Shown here piece after piece: positions 1 through 10,804 of a stretch of DNA of 64,000 nt. How positions within the stretch are numbered: the first letter of the stretch is position 1; the number at the start of each line of letters is the position of its first letter. The translations under genes were made by a program, and so were the position numbers. Source of the stretch: Bipolaris cookei (lineage: Eukaryota > Ascomycota > Dothideomycetes > Pleosporales > Pleosporaceae); contig NRSV01000073.1 in the NCBI GenBank assembly GCA_002286855.1, positions 124,001 to 188,000 of the forward strand, in the 5' to 3' direction. Below the pieces are notes generated by a model, which saw nothing but the letters and a program-made list of their open reading frames with translations, searched no databases and was not told the origin of the DNA.

Positions 1-306
1 CAGATCCAGACTGAAACACGCGCTGCTATCGTATATAGTGTCCCACGAACGACAATCCGAGAACGACGCGCTGGACGACGCCCTCGACGCGATTGTGAGG
101 CGAACTGTAAGCGCCTAACAAAACTAGAAGAGGAGGCTATTACTAGGCGTGTAATAGTTGAGGCTGAGCGAGGACTACCCTGTGGGAGAGACGACGTGCG
201 AGATATGGCCAACAGACTGCTCCGAGAGCGTGGCGGGGAGGAGGTTGGCAAGAACTGGGTTGATAGGTTTGTCCAGCGCAATCCTGAGCTGCGTACGCGC
301 CGAAGC
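1..306 (+). mobile_element. Fot1/pogo transposase, N-terminal fragment
   Basis: Frame 1 is open from the window edge to the N gap (102 codons). It reads as the DNA-binding half of a Fot1/pogo (Tc1-mariner superfamily) transposase: a psq-like HTH (VPRTTIRERRAGRRPRRD), a linker (LTKLEEEAI) and a CENP-B-type HTH ending GKNWVDRFVQRNPELRTR. The same segments recur at about 4.9-5.3 kb and 47.1-47.5 kb, so these are three members of one family. The DDE catalytic half is missing: the piece is cut by the N gap, and LINE sequence lies on the other side. It is a remnant. Whether the 5' part lies outside the window or was lost cannot be seen. Confidence 0.8.
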
Positions 307-397
307 NNNNNNNNNNNNNNNNNNNNNNNNNNNNNNNNNNNNNNNNNNNNNNNNNNNNNNNNNNNNNNNNNNNNNNNNNNNNNNNNNNNNNNNNNNN
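307..397. other. Assembly gap (91 N)
   Basis: Run of N between a pogo transposase fragment and a LINE reverse transcriptase. The two sides belong to different repeat families, so the join may be a scaffolding estimate or a nested insertion. Confidence 0.99.
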
Positions 398-2480
398 ACC
401 TAGCCGGTGCGTTTGACAACGTCTCACACGAACGTCTGCAGTGGGTACTACGAAAGAAAGGATTCCCAGAATGGGTAGTGAAGTACATTGAGTCATTCCT
501 CACAGACAGACGCACAAAGATAAGCTTCAACGACTACATAGACGACTGGATGAAGACGGAGACGGGCATTCCCCAGGGGTCGACCTTGTCCCCTATACTA
601 TTCCTCCTATTCATCTCAGATCTGCTGGAAGAGTTTGAAAACGTTCAGGATGGCACCATGGGATTTGGGTTTGTGGATGATACTAACCTAGTGGCATGGG
701 GCCAGTCCGCATCAGACAACTGCCGAAGGCTCACGATCGCCCACGATAAGTGCACCAAATGGGCCCAAAGATTTGGAGCTATCTTCGCCCCAGAGAAGTA
801 CCAGGTGATTCACTTTACTAAAAAGAGGAGAAAGACAGAGGACCTGCAATCAACGATTACAGTCCAAGGGAAGAGCGCAGAACTAGTCCCATCGATGAGA
901 GTACTAGGGGTGTGGCTTGACCCAAGTCTGAATTGGCACGACCATATCACCAGGGCAGTGAGCAAGGGCATTGCAGCATTCCAGTCGCTTGCTCGGGTCA
1001 CAACATTCACGTGGGGATCATCCGTGAGGAAGTCAAAGCTAACATACACAGCTGTCGCCAGACCAGCAATGACCTACGGATCCCAGATCTGGGCTGTCGG
1101 AAACAAGGGGTATGGGCAGCCAAAGTCGGCGCCAGTTTCACTTGCAAAAGTGCAAAACAAGTGCACTTTAAAGATTACAGGCGCGTACAAACGGACACCA
1201 ACAGCAGCAATAGAAATAGAGAGTGGCACTCCGCCAATCGACATATACATCAATACGCTGGCCCGACAGAGAGCGATAAAGACTGCTAGCCTGTAAGGGG
1301 CTGCGCTCTGGGGAGCAATCGCGAGGTATACAAGAGGTTCTATTCGATAGAGAGCTAAACTTCCAAGCTACGTAGCGACCTATATACAAGCTGGTTGCTC
1401 GAGTAACAATCGGGCCGATAGAATCTGGGTGCTCAAGGCAGCACCTAGAATCTTCTGCTGGTGTTTGAACGTCGTTCGGTTGGTGCACGAAGATTCCGTG
1501 AGTAGACCAAGATTCCATCGAGGAGCTATCCAAAGGGCGTTCAGCCCATTACATAGCCACCAATTCACCCAGGAGATCGGCAAGAAAATGGACGAAATAT
1601 GGAACTCAATCACGGTTCGACAAGAAGGTAGGCGGCGGAGAGGTCGTCCTGCTCGCCCACTGGTGAGACCAAGACTGCCTATGGCGACCTATCGCACAGC
1701 CTGCCAGGGCATGATCGAAGAGAGACGACAAAACCATCCGTGTGAGCCTACCAGAGGCCGCCAGATACGGGCTCGTGGCGGGGCAGAGGAAATAGACTAG
1801 TTTTACACTGAGGAGTGGGAAAGAAAGTGGAAGGCAGAAAAAAGCAAGTCTCATCGCACGGCACCCACCTGGACAGACCACTGGGACTACCAGCCACTGC
1901 ATTTGTATGACGACAAACCCAAGCACCTTGCCACAGCTATAATGCTGCTACGAACAGGAGTCCTAGGACTCCGAGCGTGGCTAGCTAAGATTGGGGTCCC
2001 TAACATGGAACCTAACTGCACGTGTGGTCATAACAGGCAGACGCTTACCCATGTCCTGGCGTACTGCCCAGACACGAAGATGGCTAGGACCAACCTTCTT
2101 GCCCGCGCGGGCACAACACAAATCCAGGAACTCCTTAAGAATAAGGATAAGGCAGCAATAGCTGGCCAGTGGCTCCTAGACACAGGCCTACTTGAGCACC
2201 TTAAAGTGGCGATCGAGATTGCAAATACCGACATGACGGCGTGGAAGCCGTTCAACATGCTAAGTCTCTAACAGAGGCTTACTACACACACACTGCTACC
2301 CCGAAGAGGGGCAACACAGTCAGCGACGGTCCGGAGAGAAGGGGAAGAGAACAGCAGTAGGCAGTTATAGAGGTTTTTAAGCAGGGATACCTGCTATGTT
2401 TGCTCTACTTTCATAAAAGAAGGAAAAGTGTTCATAGACCCGTAAGGGACCCAGATAGCACTTTAAGTTGATTTGTTTAT
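398..2480 (+). mobile_element. Tad1-like LINE, 3' half (RT and C-terminal zinc motif), degenerate
   Basis: From 400 to 1296 the frame encodes a non-LTR reverse transcriptase: AFDNV (domain A), GIPQGSTLSPILF (domain B), then FVDDTNLVA, a variant of the usual (F/Y)xDD active-site box. After a break the same protein resumes at about 1555 (EIGKKMDEIWNSI) with a stop at 1798-1800. It ends at 2271 with a CxC..H..C finger (CTCGHNRQTLTHVLAYC) typical of fungal LINE C-termini. The 3' UTR-like stretch runs to about 2480. ORF1, the endonuclease and the start of RT are absent or lie in the N gap. Stops and a 225-bp inserted repeat at 1299-1523 make it inactive. The right edge of the window holds the 5' part of a LINE that could be the same family. 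Confidence 0.85.
1299..1523. repeat. Dispersed repeat, copy 1 (inside the LINE)
   Basis: This segment interrupts the LINE reading frame and matches 54581-54803 in the same orientation and at almost the same length. Shared blocks are GGCTGCGC at the left end, TATTCGATAGAG, the palindromic GCTACGTAGC in the middle and GATTCCATCGAGG at the right end. On the minus strand both copies can be read as related peptides (PRWNLGLL; then LYI..YVA.K.SSLSN). No clear terminal inverted repeats or target duplication were seen. It may be a non-autonomous element or a fragment of an unrecognised coding repeat. Confidence 0.6.
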
Positions 2481-2526
2481 TTAATATACGCAGGAGATAT
2501 GAAATTCAAGAGAACTAAAGGAGAGT

Positions 2527-3590
2527 ATGGAGGAGTCCTGCGATGACGATGATTTCAGGGGCGAAGTTTTAGAAGAGATAAGAGACTGTACAGCCACGGT
2601 GAGCCGACTTAAGACTGATCAAGGCAGTCTCTCTATGACACTTGAAGATATGCAGCACGAGCAAGCAGCATGGTATACCAAAAAAGCATGATGATATGCT
2701 TCAGGATAGGATATTGGAGTAACAGTCTATCCGTATGATCTATGAGCTTCAGCAAAAGGTTCTCAAATTGGAAAAGGAAAAGAAGCGACGACTCGAGAAG
2801 GAAATTGCTCAGAACGAAAAGATGGAGGAATTAGAGGAGCGTAACAAAAGACTTGGGCTGCTCAGAAGGAACTTGAAGATCAGCAAGATTTGCGGGAACG
2901 GGCGAAAGAAAAGAGAAGTCACCAGTTTGATTTTGTAGCAAGAATGCGCGCGTTTCTCGTGTCACCTGCAAAGGATTTGAGGGAGCCAGTACCAGTAACG
3001 CGCCGTGGGGACCCAATGCCCTTAGAGCCAAAAACATCAAAAAAATCAGTCACAAAGCTCACAAGGGGACAAAGTCGGTCCAGAAATAGCCAAAACGGGA
3101 AATCGAACACCAAACATACGACCCATGTCGATGAACAAGACACAAAGCCATATTACATCTCTCCAAATTCTCAACTCCAATATTATCAGGGATATGATCA
3201 GATTTATCAGCCGGGATATGATGCAGTTGGGATTGGGAATTCAAATCGACCGAAGCATTCACGACATAGATCTCTTCCAGCTTATACGCCAATAACCTCA
3301 GGCTTTGCAAGTAGCCAAGTTCACTCACTATCTGGTCCAATTATTGTGGATCCTTACGGACTGAAACGCAGTATACCTCCATCTACAGGTTCTCTCCCGC
3401 GAAGATATTACGATACCGCCCATACATCCACCTAGCAGCCGCCACTTCAATCTGGCTCATATCATGACAACTGGTATGATGAACTGACTTCGCGCGATCG
3501 TAACCAAGTAGGATAGAGAGACAATGTGACTACTAGTTCCTTTTCAATGGCCTGACATAGTCAATCTCAAACGCCGGTGATTTATATGAC
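2527..3590 (+). pseudogene. Decayed coiled-coil protein gene
   Basis: Starting from the ATG at 2527, successive frames give one continuous acidic then highly charged coiled coil (MEESCDDDDFRGEVLEEI; KVLKLEKEKKRRLEKEIAQ; QKELEDQQDLRERAKEK). A Tyr/Gln/Ser-rich tail of about 200 residues follows. The reading is broken by a frameshift at a six-A run (2680-2685), a second frameshift near 2850, and stops at 2720 (TAA), 3433 (TAG), 3514 (TAG) and 3553 (TGA). Every stop can be derived from a sense codon by one C-to-T or G-to-A change, which fits RIP-style mutation but does not prove it. The family is not recognised. The parts on each side of the breaks match in composition and heptad spacing, which supports a single former gene. 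Confidence 0.55.
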
Positions 3591-4864
3591 TTTAGCTTTG
3601 TTACTAAAAGTGCTTTGCAGTGTTGTTCATAGAACATGATGATATGTACACCACAGGAATCGATACATCTTGTCGCTGGTCTTCACCGTATTCCTCAAGC
3701 GGGCTCGCATATATCCATGGAGAAATACCCAGTGGATTGGTACTACATATGTAATTGACTATAAGCTACGGAAAAGGTTTTCAATTCAGTCGTTTTGCGG
3801 CGCAGCAAGGTGCATGCACTGCCCCACTTGGGGTAATGCACATTACACGAACCGCATTATCGGCGGATGAGCTAGCGCTCGCCGGTCAGCTCCTTCAGAA
3901 CTGCTGCCTGGTAGGAACACATACGGTGCAGTGGTCATGACGCTGGTTTTCACCGTTCAGTTGTACAAATAATTCTATCTCTAGTAAGCCTATCCAACCA
4001 CTAATTGTGTGGCTTGCATTCGCAAACGGAAAGTACAGCCCGGATTTTAGAGGTGCATTGCCGGTCATGGCGCTTCATTATGGTATACATGCATTGTGCT
4101 TGCACATGAATTTCCAGCTCGCATAGCTCTGGCTATGCATTGTTACCTTATTACTTTGCCTTGCAAAATCGACTTACCTCCCGCATCTACTTCACAAGGC
4201 TAAATTGATACGGAAACTTCTCGCTACCTTCAATTAATTTTCTTCTATGAAAATTTCTTGATTTTATAGCGCAAAGATGAGAATTAGCTCGGAACAGTTA
4301 ATTGAGGAGACGAGGAAACGCTTTGAAGAGCAAGAACAGAAGCATAAGGAAAACATGAGACTTGCACGGGAAGCACATGCTAAGGACTTGGAGCAGCAAA
4401 GGATTTTGGTGCAAAAAAAAGTTCAAGGAGAGATATCTCCGAGATATGGCGAACCAACCATGCGTAATAATGTAGATCCGAATAGGAAAATCAAATGAAG
4501 CCTTTTTTTACTGTATTTGTTTCATCAGAAGTCACCAGTGACACAATTGCTGCTCATTGGTTGTTAATCCTGACCTCAGATTTGAGCATGATGAGAAGAA
4601 AAGTTTATCTAGTTGTCAGAAGTAGGTGTCAGCCTGGTACTGCAGTTCTGCTGATTCACGGTGAACCGCATCCTCACGTGACTCTTGGTCATCTGATTAC
4701 TCATCTTCGTTGGGTATATAATCACTCCGTGTAGCTACCTCAATACAATGAACTTTTGAACCCCCATAATTGAAAACCCATCAAATCTGACAGTTGTATA
4801 ACGTGGTTCACAAGCGAGTCGCTCACGCCGTACCAGCGTGTCGATGTCGAGATTATAACGCATT
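3591..4864. other. Gene-poor relic region with a short coiled-coil ORF
   Basis: No convincing gene. An ATG ORF at 4277-4498 (73 codons, +) is a charged helix (EETRKRFEEQEQKHKENMRL) resembling in style the decayed coiled-coil gene at 2527-3590. It may be an exon or fragment of a related gene. The rest shows only short ORFs in mixed frames and AT-rich sequence. Confidence 0.4.
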
Positions 4865-5680
4865 ATGTCTCAACAACGTCAACATTTATCAATCTATCCT
4901 GAATCAGATCTTCAGCTTGCTCTTTTTATATCCAATCGCAACTTGTTCAAAGCCAAAGACGTGCTGCCTCTATCTATAACGTGCCTCAAAGAACCTTATC
5001 TGACCGACACGCTGGAAAACGCCCTCGACGCGACTGTGAAGCGAACTTAAAGTGCCTGAATAAGCTGGAAGAGGAGGCCATAATTAAGCATATTCTTGAA
5101 GAGTAAATGCGAGGATTTGCGCCTATAAAGGCTGAAGTTCGAGCAATGGCTGATAAACTATTACATGAGCGAGAGAGCAACCCTACTGGCAAGAACTGGA
5201 TTGATAGCTTTGTTAAGCGGACTCCTGAGCTCCGTACGCGCTGGAGCCGTCCTTATGATCACCAGCGAGCTGCCTGCAAGGACCCAGCGTCTATCAAGCG
5301 CTGGTTCGATCTAGTCAAGGCGACAAAGCAGAAGTGGAGTATTGTGGACGATGATATCTACAACTTTGATGAAACTGGCTTTATGATGGACAGAATTTTA
5401 TCACAGTTGATTATCACAGGATCAGAAGGATATGGCGAAAAGAAGCTGATACAGCCAGGCAACTGTGAGTGGGTTACTGTGATCCAGGGGATCAGCGCTG
5501 CTGGGTGGGCGATCCCACCTTTCATCATCTTCGCTGGCAAGCACCATCTATCTACCTGGTACAAGGGCAACGATATACCAAGCGATTGGCCGATTAGCCC
5601 AAGTGATAATGGCTAGACTACGAATGAGCTTACCTTTGAGTGGCTAAAGCACTTTATCAAGCATACAAAGGATCGAAGGG
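4865..5680 (+). mobile_element. Fot1/pogo transposase fragment (second copy)
   Basis: An ATG at 4865 begins a decayed N-terminus (MSQQRQHLSIYPESDLQLAL), followed after frameshifts by the psq-like HTH and by the open stretch 5107-5616. This carries the CENP-B HTH (GKNWIDSFVKRTPELRTRWS) and the first catalytic Asp of the DDE domain in YNFDETGFMMD. A TAA at 5104-5106 and a TAG at 5614-5616 interrupt it. The frame continues after the second stop (ELTFEWLKHFIKHTKDR) and ends abruptly where a 114-bp repeat begins at 5681. The second and third acidic residues are missing, so the element is dead. It is closely related to the pieces at 1-306 and 47116-47960. Confidence 0.85.
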
Positions 5681-5794
5681 GTTACGCAATACAGCACAAA
5701 GTACCAAATTGTAAAAAAGCAGATAGAATGACCTCTAGCCAAAGTCCTGCATAGCCAACGGCTGATACAGGACTATAATGGAATAATAATACTA
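5681..5794 (+). repeat. 114-bp repeat, copy A (inverted relative to copy B at 47961-48074)
   Basis: Begins GTTACGCAATACAGCAC and ends GGAATAATAATACTA. The reverse complement of 47961-48074 matches over the full 114 bp with about 13 differences, several of them transitions. Both copies lie directly 3' of a broken pogo transposase. Copy B is flanked by TA on both sides, so the unit may be a short TA-targeting MITE or a shared element end. Confidence 0.7.
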
Positions 5795-6866
5795 TGCGTA
5801 CGCGGCAATGTGTATTGTGTGCACACGCGCAGCACTGGCCACCGCGTGGCGCCATTCTCTCGCCCAGGCTCTGAACTTTCTTCTACCAACCTGGACTCGA
5901 CTCGAATATTCTCAACAATAATAAACTTGTGAAATCCTTACATCGGATTGATGCTACCCACAATGATTATTGTATGCGTATTTGTCGCACGCGTAGGTGC
6001 GGTGAGAAAATGGAGGTTTTTGTTTGTTGCACGCGTACGTGCGGTGAATTGATGAGTGTATTGTGTGTCTTGTATGTATGATCTTCTTCTTTTTCTTTGA
6101 TGTTGTGCTCTCTACAACTGTCTTTTGTACACGACCATTGCAGGGACTTGTTACATGTAGAATATCGACATACATCGGCTGTAGTCCATGCCGATATATC
6201 CTAGCATAGTGTTGGCCGTAATTCATGCCGATATGTCCTGGCATAACATCGGATGTAACTCATATCGATATATCCTTGCATAGTCTGCGACAGTATTTGA
6301 GCGCAGTTAGTACGTTTCTGGTATTATTGACTTGAAAAAGATTTGAGTGTGGAAGTGCTTGCAGGACTGTTTTTGGAGCACAATCAAAATGTGACAACAC
6401 GGAGCCTACCAATGAGTGAGATTGACAAAACAAACAGCACGCTGATTATCGACAAATTCATATTCGATTGGTCCAGGCACGTTTGCAAGCAGCTTTTGGA
6501 GGTTTCATAAGATATGGCGATGCGTGCGATAGTAGGAATGCGAGTTGACAATTTCTTGTCAGAGAACAGTCGTATTTCGAACTTCGATATTGCTATAATC
6601 GCACACGGCACAATATTATCAGGTATATATGGGATACAACGGGCTGATGGATTTAGGCGGGAATTACTGGTCTGCTTAATAAGTAACGTCATAAACGCCT
6701 TCGGTACGTACGATCGCGCAACACCACGTAGGGTAAAGCAAGGAATTTGCGGTTGAGAAGGCTGAGGTAGATTGGGTATGGAATACCAAAGATGCCTGAA
6801 CCTTAAATTCAATGCCTGTACGCTTCGTACATCCCGAGGCACATCTCGATTATTCCAAGCATCATG
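5795..6866. other. Intergenic region with small repeats
   Basis: No gene recognised. It contains two near-identical 21-bp blocks around 5984-6048 (core GCACGCGTA.GTGCGGTGA) and a 37-bp tandem repeat at 6173-6283. The rest is mixed, without a supported coding frame. Confidence 0.5.
6173..6283. repeat. 37-bp tandem repeat, three copies
   Basis: Three consecutive 37-bp units, each built around ATGCCGATATATCC or a variant and ending in GCATAG/GCATAA. Their starts are 6173, 6210 and 6247. A partial fourth unit may precede them. No function is evident. Confidence 0.75.
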
Positions 6867-8016
6867 ACAGACTCGCATAAGCGTGTCGGGCTGATTGGTC
6901 TTTCAGCAAAAGGGTTTGTATTAAGCATCGAAAGAAATATTTGACGCATGAAACGGCTAACATGATACACAGCACCTGGGGATCTCAATCCCACCCTCTT
7001 TACTTCCAAAAGGCCTCCAAATGCAAGATTACGGCCCTTCAAAATATTTCACAACCCTCTGCTGAAGCAGCAGCCAAGAAGTACTCTCCGGATGGCGTCT
7101 CGATACATGACAGCCCAAATTCAATTGCTCAAGACCCAAATGCCGATATTGTAGCTGTCAGCGTCAATGTACCTCAGCACTACGGTTTCATTCGGCCAGC
7201 ACTTGAAGTAGGTAAAGATGTAATTTTCCGAATGACCACTCGCTCGGAACACTGTGGAAGCTGAAGAGTTAGTGTATATAGCGAATGAGAAGGGAGTAAA
7301 GACCTTAGTCGGACTACCAGCGCGTCAAAGCCCGTCTATCATCAAGGCGAAGGAAATTGTTGACTAGGAAAAGTTAGGAAAGATCCTCGGAACGTTAGGG
7401 CATGATATTCGGAGGCGGAATCACAGAAAACATACTGTATGCGTTAAACATTGAAGCGGGGGCTAACCTATTGACGATACCTTTTGGTCACGCCGTTGAC
7501 GCGCTGTGCTATGTTTTGGGCAGTGAATTACAGGGTATTCTCGTTACCCTCTTCAAACGCTACCCCAAAATTGATCTTGTTGATGGGACTGGGAAGCTGA
7601 TCGAAAAGCGCAAAAAATTAGCACAGGACCTTGTCAGCATTACGGCGTCACTCATCAATGACGGTGGCAATGTCGCCTTGACATACGCCCCAGGCCTATC
7701 CCGCTTTGGACACAACTTTTACTGGGAAATCATCAGTTCGGAGGGTACTCTGGTTCTCGAAGGAGGCATCAACAGTCATGTTCAAATATTCCAGCCAACT
7801 GTCAAACTCACAATCGGCAAGGAACAGTTTAGAGAAGTTGAAGTCGAAAAGGCAGGTGACTTTTCCGGTGTAAGGAAAGCCTGGTACGTTTGGGCCGGCA
7901 CTGGGATGGAAAACGGATACAGTACCACAACCTGGGAGGAAGCGCCTGTGAAGCATAAGATGATTGAAGCTATTTATCGCAGCGCGGACAATGGCACGCG
8001 CGAGAACTATGTTTAA
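6867..8016 (+). pseudogene. Gal80-like GFO/IDH/MocA oxidoreductase, broken
   Basis: The ATG at 6867 opens with the NAD(P)-binding motif KRVGLIGLSAKG typical of the fungal Gal80-like branch of the GFO/IDH/MocA family. A stop follows at once (about 6930). The family then resumes in other frames: HDSPNSIAQDPNADIVAVSV, PLARNTVEAEELVYIANEKG, VKTLVGLPARQSPSIIKAKE. An in-frame TAG lies near 7362, then a frame change. The C-terminal half (7402-8016, 204 codons) is fully open and includes IPFGHAVDALCYVLG and the family's C-terminal sheet region. Two frame changes plus stops mean no full protein can be made. Short introns cannot explain all the breaks. The intact C-terminal half suggests recent loss. 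Confidence 0.75.
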
Positions 8017-8770
8017 GCTTCACTGATGTCTCTGGTCAGCGCTAACGCAGGAAGCAATGCACCTCGGTTGTGGCGCATAGTGAACGCCCCTCCATCCTGG
8101 TCGGACTTCCCATCAACATAAAATCATCGTGGAATAGTTCTACTAGCCACCCCAAACGCCGTCTTTCGCTCTCTACAGTATAACATACCTAAGTAACATC
8201 AGGTCCACAATTATTCTAGCCAATCCAGTGATAATTGCTGCTAGCACCCGCTAAGCTTCTTATTAGCCCGCTTACAAGCTTTTTCTTACGTTATAGTTAC
8301 CATCCCATCACCCATTTTTTCCCAGTCAAGCGCCTCATGAGGTGTGATGTCATACAACCAACACAGTTTGCACCGCGACGAAAAGTATGAATCATCTGCT
8401 TCCCGTGATGGCAAAAATCAGATTGGCGCCCTTGCGCCTCTGAGATTTTGTCATAACCTACGCTCGACTATTACCTACAAATTCCACGTCCCGGACCGCC
8501 CGTTAGATGCTTGGTAGTTTGATCGATCTCTCAGCATTCTAAAGCTTGTTCATCCTGAAGTCTTGTTATTGTCTGATTTGTCTAGTCATTGGCACTCCAT
8601 CAAGTGTCATCACAGTATTACTTGAGAAGGGTTACCTAGAGTCTCTTCCTCCTTCGTTCTTGTAGTAATACATTACATGATCTAGAGAAATACTGACGGA
8701 TGCAGTTTTAAGCGTCTTCGGTGTTAGTCATTACCACTTTATTCAAGACGTCACCACTGATTTTACATCC
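8017..8770. other. Intergenic region, likely MFS gene promoter
   Basis: No ORF of note. AT-rich, with pyrimidine-rich stretches in the last 150 bp before the MFS start codon. No specific sites recognised. Confidence 0.4.
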
Positions 8771-10374
8771 ATGATGCAATCTTCACCAACTCCCTCGCGC
8801 TCCTCAGCCAGCATCTCCTCATGTGATACACGAGAGAAACCACCGCCTCCAACCTCCCCACTTGACCCAACCAAAGAAGCCGACGCAGACTCGCACGCAG
8901 ACCACCTTACCTGGACCTCCCCCTCCGACCCTTCCAACCCCTTCAACTTCCCCACCAGCAAAAAATGGCACACCACCCTCCTCGCCTGCAGCATGACCTT
9001 CTTAGTCCAAGTCTCCGGCACAATGCTGACATCCGGAGCACCACAAATAAACTCCAGCTTCCACATCAGCGACGAAGCATTCCCGCACTCGTACTGGCCG
9101 GTGCTAAGCTGGAACTTAGGCGGGGCAACAGCGCCCTTGCTGGGTCTACCTTTGATGGAAAACTTCGGCATAAGATGGAGCTACATGATCATCTATGCGG
9201 TCATGATCATCTTCATCATTCCGCAGGCGGTGGCATGCAATTTTGCTACTTTGATTGTTACGAGGATTATCACGGGATCGTGCGCGGGTGTGCTAGCAAA
9301 CATCACGTCGGGGATTGTTAGCGATATCTGGAGACCGGGACGAGTGCATAGTTTCTGTATTTCGTTGTATATATTCGCGCTGCTGGCGGGGTTGAATATG
9401 GGCCCCGTGTTTGGGAGTTTGGTAGTGCGATATACGACTTGGCGATGGTAAGATAATGGCTACGGGGTTTGGTGGTGGACACTGACGAATTCGATAGGAT
9501 CTTCCTAGGCCAGATTGTCTTTTATACCTCCTTGATACCAGTGTTGTTCTTGCTGCTCCCAGAAGTCCGACCAGATGTTATTCTCACGCGGCGCGCCCGC
9601 CATATACGTGCGAACACGGGAAAGCAAGTCTACACTGCAGCTGAGAAGCAACATAAAAGTTTTCGCGACATTCTCAAAGAGACACTCGTTCGACCCTCTC
9701 ATATGCTCTGCACAGAAGGCGTAGTACTCTCATTCGGCTTGTGGAGTGCATTCTGCATAGGAACCGCCTTCATGTTCACGCAGTCTATAGTCCAAGTCTT
9801 CTCTGAACTCTATGGTTGGACTTTCTTCAGCACGGGTCTGGTCCAGAGCGCCGTCGTGATTGGAGAGTTCATAGGGCTTTGCGCGTCACTGGTACAAGAT
9901 CGATTTTACTTCGCATCTACTAGACGAAACACGGAAAGTCCAGGTAAACCGATGCCGGAAGCTCGCCTCTACCTGAGTATTCCTGCGTCCTTCATCGGGT
10001 TGAGCGGAGGTCTCTTCTATTTTGCCTGGACATCTTATTCTTCCATACCGTGGGTCGTCCCCAGCATATCACTTGCTTTTGTAGGCTTTGGCATGTTTTG
10101 CAGTACAGCAGCGGTGACGTCGTATGTCGTTGATGCTTATGCAAAGTACGCGGCCAGCGCAATTGCCGGCATTGCTTTTCTTGAGAATGCAATGGCGGCG
10201 TTCTTGCCACTTGCAACGCAGGATTTGTATCGTACGCTCGGTTTCCAGTGGGCTAGCAGTTTATTGGGTTTTGTGGCGCTGGCGCTGAGTTGCATTCCGT
10301 TGGTTTTGCTGAGATATAGGAGGAGTATACGTACGAGGAGCCCGTTCATGAACGAGGCGGGTTATGAAAATTAG
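8771..10374 (+). CDS. MFS transporter (DHA1-type, multidrug/polyamine-like)
   Basis: Exons 8771-9447 and 9498-10374 are joined by a 50-bp intron (GTAAGA..TAG), giving 517 aa. The N-terminal 60 residues are Ser/Pro-rich and cytosolic, followed by LTWTSPSDPSNPFNFP, a lead-in common to fungal drug:H+ antiporter-1 proteins. About twelve hydrophobic segments follow, beginning LLACSMTFLVQVSG and ending near LLGFVALALSCIPLVLL. The loop after TM2 (LPLMENFGIRWSY) stands where the MFS signature lies. The intron falls after RYTTWRW, just before IFLGQIVFY, a usual junction in this family. It would be a plasma or vacuolar membrane exporter; the substrate cannot be told from sequence. The upstream neighbour is a broken oxidoreductase, so no functional cluster is evident. 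Confidence 0.88.
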
Positions 10375-10804
10375 ATATAATGACAGCTTTGTAACTTTCG
10401 TCAACATAGCATTGAGTAGTTTCACATTCTTTAAAAGAATGATCAGTTTGGATATCACCGTCATGTCTACTTTTGTATCAAATCAAAGGTACAAGTTCGA
10501 AACAAACACGCACTACTAATCAGAAAATCTTCAAGATAACTATTACAGCTTGATTCCATGTAAAAGCCTTGAAAAAAAGACCCAGCTATCTCTGCATAGG
10601 ACCCTACAAACACGCCAAGGAATGCAAATGTACTTGATTTCGTCGTTGCTCTACTCCTTCACAATACCAGCTCCTTCCCTCCGCACAAACAACGCACAGC
10701 CCCAGGTGATCTCACCCGCTCAGACATCAATCTATAATAGATGTGAATGCATGTGTGTTTGTAGTGATAATACGAAATAAAAACAGATGAAAGAAAGGGA
10801 GTTT

